From an uncultured Alcaligenaceae bacterium (GTDB lineage Bacteria; Pseudomonadota; Gammaproteobacteria; Burkholderiales; Burkholderiaceae_B): DNA of 64,000 bases. The stretch spans positions 210,543 to 274,542 of the forward strand of contig CALEQZ010000002.1 in assembly GCA_937908115.1 (NCBI GenBank), in the 5' to 3' direction. Positions 60,114 to 64,000 of the stretch are shown in pieces (positions within the stretch are counted from its first letter, which is position 1; each line of letters begins with the position of its first letter). A program made the position numbers and the translations under genes. Under the pieces are notes generated by a model. That model made no database searches and was not told the DNA's origin. It worked only from the letters and a program-made list of their open reading frames with translations.

Positions 60114-61280
60114 CTACATCTTGCATTCGCCGACGTACGCGTCCTGGTAGTCGTCGAATACCTTGCCGACCAGCTTGTTGGTGATCTTGCCCTCGGCGTC
60201 TTTTTCGATCACACGCAGGTAGTAGTCCTGGATGGGGTAATGGTTGGCCCCGTAGCGGAACTTGCCGCGCACGGACTCGAAGTCCGCCTTGGCCAGGGCT
60301 GCGACCACGGCATCGCGGTCATCGACCTTGCCACCGACCTGCCGCACGGCCGCGTCGATGGCCATGATGACGTCATAGGCCTGGGCCGCATACACCGACG
60401 GATACCGGCCGCCGTATTCCTTGCGGAAAGCCTCCACGAACTGCTTGTTACGCGGGTTGTCCAGGTCGTGCGCCCACTGCGCGGTGTTGTACATGCCCAG
60501 CATGGGTTCGCCCACGGCCTGGATGACGTCCTCGTCGGCCGAAAAACCCGGACCGATCAGGGTGATGCCCTGGTTCAGCCCTGCGGCCACGAACTGCTTG
60601 ATGAAGTTGATGCCCATGCCGCCCGGCAGGAAGATGTAGACCGCGTCGGGCTTGGCTGCGCGCAATTGAGCGAGCTCGGCCGCGTAGTCGATCTGGCCCA
60701 GCTTGGTGTAGAGCTCCTGCGCAACCTCGGCCTTGTAGCCACGCTTAAAGCCGGTGAGCGCATCCTTGCCGGCAGGGTAGTCCGGGGCCATGATGAACAT
60801 GTTCTTGTAGCCGCGGTCTGCCGCGACCTTGCCGGCGGACTCGTGGAAGGCGTCGTTCTGGTACGACTGCCCGAACCAGAAGCGGTTGCACTGCTTGCCG
60901 GCAAACTGGCTGGGACCGGGATTGTTGGACAGGTACGGCACCTTGGCCGCAAAGAGTGCCGGACCGACCGCCAAGGCGACGTTGGACCCGATCGGGCCGG
61001 TAAAGAAATCGATGCGCTCGCGCTGGATGTAACGGTTGACCAGTTGGCGCGCCTGATCGGGGTTGCCGCCCATGTCGGTCTGCAGGAATTGCGCCGGCTG
61101 GCCGCCCAACTTGCCACCGAGCTCCTTGATCGCCAGGTTGAACCCGTCGCGCGCTTCGGCGCCCAGCGCCGCGAAGGGCCCCGAAATATCGTTGGCGATG
61201 CCGACCTTGATCGGGTCCTGCGCCGCCGCGGTGCCCGAGACGAGCACGGCGGCCAATATGAGCGGCTTGAACGAACGCAT
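60114..61280 (-). CDS. Liv-type periplasmic substrate-binding protein
   Basis: A 388-residue receptor with a signal peptide (1-20, ending SGTAAA) and a type I periplasmic-binding fold (VGIANDISGPFAALGAEARDGFNLAIKELGG; FFTGPIGSNVALAVGPAL; IMAPDYPAGKDALTGFKRGY). It resembles the aromatic/branched-chain receptors found next to benzoate-type degradation genes. First gene of the liv operon, which probably ends at livF. A motif shared with the monooxygenase promoter lies about 100 bp upstream. Confidence 0.87.
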   Translation of the reverse strand: MRSFKPLILAAVLVSGTAAAQDPIKVGIANDISGPFAALGAEARDGFNLAIKELGGKLGGQPAQFLQTDMGGNPDQARQLVNRYIQRERIDFFTGPIGSNVALAVGPALFAAKVPYLSNNPGPSQFAGKQCNRFWFGQSYQNDAFHESAGKVAADRGYKNMFIMAPDYPAGKDALTGFKRGYKAEVAQELYTKLGQIDYAAELAQLRAAKPDAVYIFLPGGMGINFIKQFVAAGLNQGITLIGPGFSADEDVIQAVGEPMLGMYNTAQWAHDLDNPRNKQFVEAFRKEYGGRYPSVYAAQAYDVIMAIDAAVRQVGGKVDDRDAVVAALAKADFESVRGKFRYGANHYPIQDYYLRVIEKDAEGKITNKLVGKVFDDYQDAYVGECKM

Positions 61281-61378
61281 GGCGGATGGCTCCCAGCGCT
61301 AGAGCGCGACGGTGGTTGGAAAGGTGCGGGGCGATTCGCCGCAAGGCCGCACCAGCAAAGGAAAGACTGGTGTCGCGT

Positions 61379-61400
61379 ATAGTTTAGGTTTAAAGTATCT
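61379..61400 (-). promoter_or_regulatory. Candidate promoter/MarR operator of the liv operon
   Basis: Imperfect palindrome TATAGTTTA-GGTT-TAAAGTATC (7 of 9 arm positions pair). Minus-strand TAAACT (61381-61386) within it is a possible -10 for the receptor gene at 61280, with TTGTCG 18 bp upstream as a -35. It stands between the divergent receptor and formamidase-like genes, so one site could serve both. Confidence 0.5.
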
Positions 61401-61442
61401 GTGACGACAAGTCTAGGGTTTTTACCAATTATTCCGCCACCC

Positions 61443-62363
61443 ATGACAGGCCAGCCACCCGCCGGAAGCGGCGCACTTTACCGCGGTTACGACCAGCCGG
61501 CGCTGGACGCGCAGTACAACGCACGCGCGACAGTACCCGACATCGGCCCGTATCTCAACCAGTACGCGCAGTTGAGCGCCCACGCGCGCGCCGTGCTCGA
61601 ATGCGCCACCGACGTCGCCTACGGCGACCACCCGGACGAGACCATGGACATCTTTCCGGCCGCCGGGACCCAGCCGGCGCCGGTGTTCATGTATATCCAT
61701 GGCGGCTATTGGCGCGCACTCGGCAAGGACGATTCCAGCTTCATGGCGCCGGCGTTCGTACAGGCCGGCGCCACGGTAGCGGCGATCAACTATTCGCTGG
61801 CACCAGCGGCGAACCTGGACCAGATCGTCGACCAAGTCCGCCGCGCGCTCGCGTGGCTCGTGCGCAATGCCGCCCGGTTCAACGGCGATGCAAGCCGCAT
61901 CCACGTGGGCGGCAGCTCTGCCGGCGGGCACCTGGCTGCCATGCTGCTGGCCGAGGGGTGGCACGCGCGCTACGGCGTGACGGCCGAGGCCGTTCGTGGC
62001 GCCGTGCTGCTATCCGGCCTGTTCGACATCACGCCGCTGGTGCACACCCACATCAACGAGTGGATGCGCATGACGCACGAGGACGCCCGGCGCAACAGCC
62101 CGCTCTTCGCATTGCCGCGTCGCGGCTGCCCCATCGTTGTCAGCTGCGGCGAGAACGAGACCGACGAGTTCAAGCGCCAGTCGCGCGATTACCTGCAGGC
62201 CTGGCGCGATCTCGGCCACGAAGGCCGATACGTCGACATGCCAGGCACCAATCACTTCGACCTTGTCCTTGCCCTGAACGACCCGGACAGCGCGCTGGCG
62301 CAAGCCGTGTTCCGGCAGATGGGCTTGGCCGCGCCCCGCGCAGGCGGGGCGGAATCGACCTGA
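61443..62363 (+). CDS. Kynurenine formamidase-like alpha/beta hydrolase
   Basis: A 306-residue hydrolase. HGGYW at 86-90 (oxyanion hole), nucleophile elbow GSSAG with Ser159, Asp241 (ENETDEF) and His271 (GTNHFDL). This HGGxW branch contains arylformamidases that hydrolyse N-formylkynurenine or related amides. Kynurenine is a precursor of anthranilate, so it may feed the adjacent 2-aminobenzoate pathway. Start uncertain: ATG at 61443 or GTG at 61401, neither with a clear RBS. Confidence 0.78.
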   Translation: MTGQPPAGSGALYRGYDQPALDAQYNARATVPDIGPYLNQYAQLSAHARAVLECATDVAYGDHPDETMDIFPAAGTQPAPVFMYIHGGYWRALGKDDSSFMAPAFVQAGATVAAINYSLAPAANLDQIVDQVRRALAWLVRNAARFNGDASRIHVGGSSAGGHLAAMLLAEGWHARYGVTAEAVRGAVLLSGLFDITPLVHTHINEWMRMTHEDARRNSPLFALPRRGCPIVVSCGENETDEFKRQSRDYLQAWRDLGHEGRYVDMPGTNHFDLVLALNDPDSALAQAVFRQMGLAAPRAGGAEST

Positions 62364-62384
62364 GGTGCGCCGGACGTCGCCCAA

Positions 62385-62876
62385 ATGACCGATTCTCCCG
62401 ATCTCGAATCCCGCGCGGCGCCCGACGACCACCAGGCGCTGCGCCTGTGGCTGCGCCTGCTGACCTGCTGCAACCTGATCGAAGCGCAGATCCGCTCGCG
62501 GCTGCGCACCGAATTCGACACGACCCTGCCCCGCTTTGACCTGATGGCACAGCTGGACCGCGCGCCAGATGGGATGAAGATGGGCGAGCTGTCGCGCCGC
62601 ATGATGGTCACCAACGGCAACATCACCGGCATCGCCGACCAGCTCGAAAAGGAAGGATTGGTGATGCGCACCCGGTCCGACACGGACCGCCGCAGCTCGC
62701 TGCTGCGGCTGACCCCGCGCGGCAAGCGGGCGTTCACGCGCATGGCCCGCGCCCACGAGCAGTGGGTCAAGGAACTCTTCGCCGGCCTCAGCGACGACGG
62801 ACGCAACCGCCTGTACCAGGCGCTGGGCGAACTGAAGCTGGGCATCGTCGCCCGGCCAGGCCGGGGCCGGCCATAG
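62385..62876 (+). CDS. MarR-family transcriptional regulator
   Basis: A 163-residue winged-helix regulator: HTH around DLMAQLDRAPDGMKMGELSRRMMVTNGNITGIADQLEKEGLV, wing RTRSDTDRRSSLLRLTPRGK, and dimerisation helices at both ends. MarR proteins next to aromatic-CoA pathways usually repress them and are released by the CoA thioester. 21 bp after the formamidase-like gene, probably co-transcribed with it. Likely operator: the motif at 56585 and 61383. Confidence 0.87.
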   Translation: MTDSPDLESRAAPDDHQALRLWLRLLTCCNLIEAQIRSRLRTEFDTTLPRFDLMAQLDRAPDGMKMGELSRRMMVTNGNITGIADQLEKEGLVMRTRSDTDRRSSLLRLTPRGKRAFTRMARAHEQWVKELFAGLSDDGRNRLYQALGELKLGIVARPGRGRP

Positions 62877-62894
62877 CCCGGCGCGCCAGCCGGC

Positions 62895-62924
62895 CTGACA
62901 GAGGCCGCCAAATTGGGGAATAAT
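62895..62924 (+). promoter_or_regulatory. Candidate argJ promoter
   Basis: CTGACA (62895-62900) and AATAAT (62919-62924) with an 18-bp spacer, about 65 bp before the argJ ATG. Both hexamers are near consensus. Confidence 0.5.
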
Positions 62925-62988
62925 GGTCGGTTTCCCGGGCAGCGCGCCCGGGGAATCTTTTACGCCCTGATCCTTTGCGCACACCACC

Positions 62989-64000
62989 ATGGCCGTCAAC
63001 CTGCATATACCCGCCGAATCCGATATTCATCCCGTGGCCGGCGTCGAGCTCGGCGTCGCCGAGGCCGGCATCCGCAAGGCGAACCGACGCGACCTGACGG
63101 TCATGCGCCTGGCCGCGGGCAGCGCGGTGGCCGGGGTGTTTACGCGCAACCGCTTCTGCGCGGCGCCGGTACAGGTCTGCCAGGCCCACTTGGCCGCCGG
63201 CCCGGACATCGGCGCGCTGGTGATCAACACCGGCATCGCCAATGCGGGCACGGGCCAGGCCGGCGTGCACGCCGCCCGACGCACCTGCGAGGAAGCCGCC
63301 CGGCTGCTCGGCCTGCGGCCCGAGCAGGTGCTGCCGTTTTCCACCGGGGTGATCCTGGAGCCGCTGCCGGTCGATCGCATCGCCGCCGCGCTGCCGCGCG
63401 CGGTCGCGGACCTGTCGCCGGCCAACTGGATGGCCGCCGCGCACGCCATCATGACCACGGACACCCTGCCCAAGCTGCATTCGCGGCGCGTGCAGCTGGG
63501 CGATGCGACCGTTGCCGTCACCGGCATCAGCAAGGGCGCGGGCATGATCCGGCCCAATATGGCCACGATGCTCAGCTTCCTGGCCACCGACGCGGGCATC
63601 GCGCCTGCCCTGCTGGCACGCATGGCGCGGGAGATCGCCGACATGTCGTTCAACCGGATCACGGTCGACGGTGACACGTCGACCAATGACTCCTTCGTCC
63701 TGGTCGCCACCGGCGCAGCCGGCGTCTCGGTGCAATCGGAATCCGACCCGCACTACGGCGCGTTGCGCGCGGCGCTGGCCGAAGCCGCCAAGGACCTGGC
63801 GCAGAAGATCGTGCGCGATGCCGAAGGCGCGACCAAGTTCATCACCGTGCGCGTGGAAGAAGCCGGATCCACCGAGGAGGCGCTCAAGGTCGCCTACGCG
63901 GTGGCGCATTCCCCCCTGGTCAAGACGGCCTTCTACGCCTCGGATCCCAACCTGGGCCGCATCCTGGCCGCGGTGGGCTACGCCGGCATCGACGACCTGG
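62989..64000 (+). CDS. argJ: Bifunctional ornithine acetyltransferase / N-acetylglutamate synthase, C-terminus cut by window edge
   Basis: Partial: 337 residues are visible and the frame is open at the right edge. ArgJ transfers acetyl from N-acetylornithine to glutamate in arginine synthesis. The self-cleavage site is in KGAGMIRPNMATML, between Ala192 and Thr193, the latter becoming the catalytic N-terminal nucleophile. INTGIANAGTG and DGDTSTNDS are also characteristic. No RBS stands out before the ATG at 62989. Confidence 0.95.
   Translation, partial: MAVNLHIPAESDIHPVAGVELGVAEAGIRKANRRDLTVMRLAAGSAVAGVFTRNRFCAAPVQVCQAHLAAGPDIGALVINTGIANAGTGQAGVHAARRTCEEAARLLGLRPEQVLPFSTGVILEPLPVDRIAAALPRAVADLSPANWMAAAHAIMTTDTLPKLHSRRVQLGDATVAVTGISKGAGMIRPNMATMLSFLATDAGIAPALLARMAREIADMSFNRITVDGDTSTNDSFVLVATGAAGVSVQSESDPHYGALRAALAEAAKDLAQKIVRDAEGATKFITVRVEEAGSTEEALKVAYAVAHSPLVKTAFYASDPNLGRILAAVGYAGIDDL

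Overview
The window is a gene-dense, GC-rich (mid-60s percent by eye) stretch of a betaproteobacterial chromosome. A lysine/alanine-rich BpH1-type histone gene, orphan TRAP and tripartite-type solute receptors, and the order rpsI-rplM / TRAP receptor / pmbA / darP point to Bordetella. No insertion sequence was seen in 64 kb. That argues against IS481-rich B. pertussis and fits B. bronchiseptica or a close relative (inference). No tRNA, rRNA, CRISPR array, prophage or attachment site was recognised.

Layout. 1-9764 (all minus strand): a PaaI-like thioesterase (cut by the window edge), an MDR oxidoreductase and a cysteine-dioxygenase-like gene, then two SsuABC/TauABC-type ABC importers. One importer contains a BAAT-like acyl-CoA hydrolase gene, and the whole run is headed by a GntR/FCD regulator; this looks like an organosulfur or acyl-conjugate island. 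10101-19705: rpsI-rplM, an orphan TRAP receptor, pmbA, darP, a carboxylesterase, a Pat-type protein acetyltransferase, gltX and a small lipoprotein. 20158-26676: nrdA-nrdB behind a promoter with two NrdR boxes, the BpH1 histone with 45-bp repeats, yggT and a SlyB-like lipoprotein. 26777-32767 (minus): an adenosine-kinase-like PfkB protein, a zinc-ribbon membrane protein, prmA, accC, accB, aroQ and a TlpA-like thioredoxin. 32844-41338 (plus): mpl, a YqiA-like esterase, an RNase II-type nuclease, a TonB-like protein, aroE, mtgA, lptG and apaH. 41364-46200 (minus): a tightly overlapping run rubredoxin-yqgE-ruvX-pyrR-pyrB-pyrC'-plsC in which the dihydroorotase homolog has lost its metal ligands. 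46348-49152 (plus): a divergent thiD, thiE and hemL.

49153-62876 is a catabolic island that reads as aerobic 2-aminobenzoate (anthranilate) degradation through CoA thioesters. It has a CoA ligase, a fused flavin monooxygenase/OYE-type reductase, acyl-CoA dehydrogenase, enoyl-CoA hydratase, SDR dehydrogenase, a RidA protein, a complete Liv-type ABC importer, a kynurenine-formamidase-like hydrolase and a MarR regulator. Two promoters in the island share a motif that may be the MarR operator. The window ends inside argJ.

Coupling: many neighbouring genes overlap by 4 bp (stop and start sharing ATGA), so the transporter, liv, aroE and thi sets are probably translated as coupled units.
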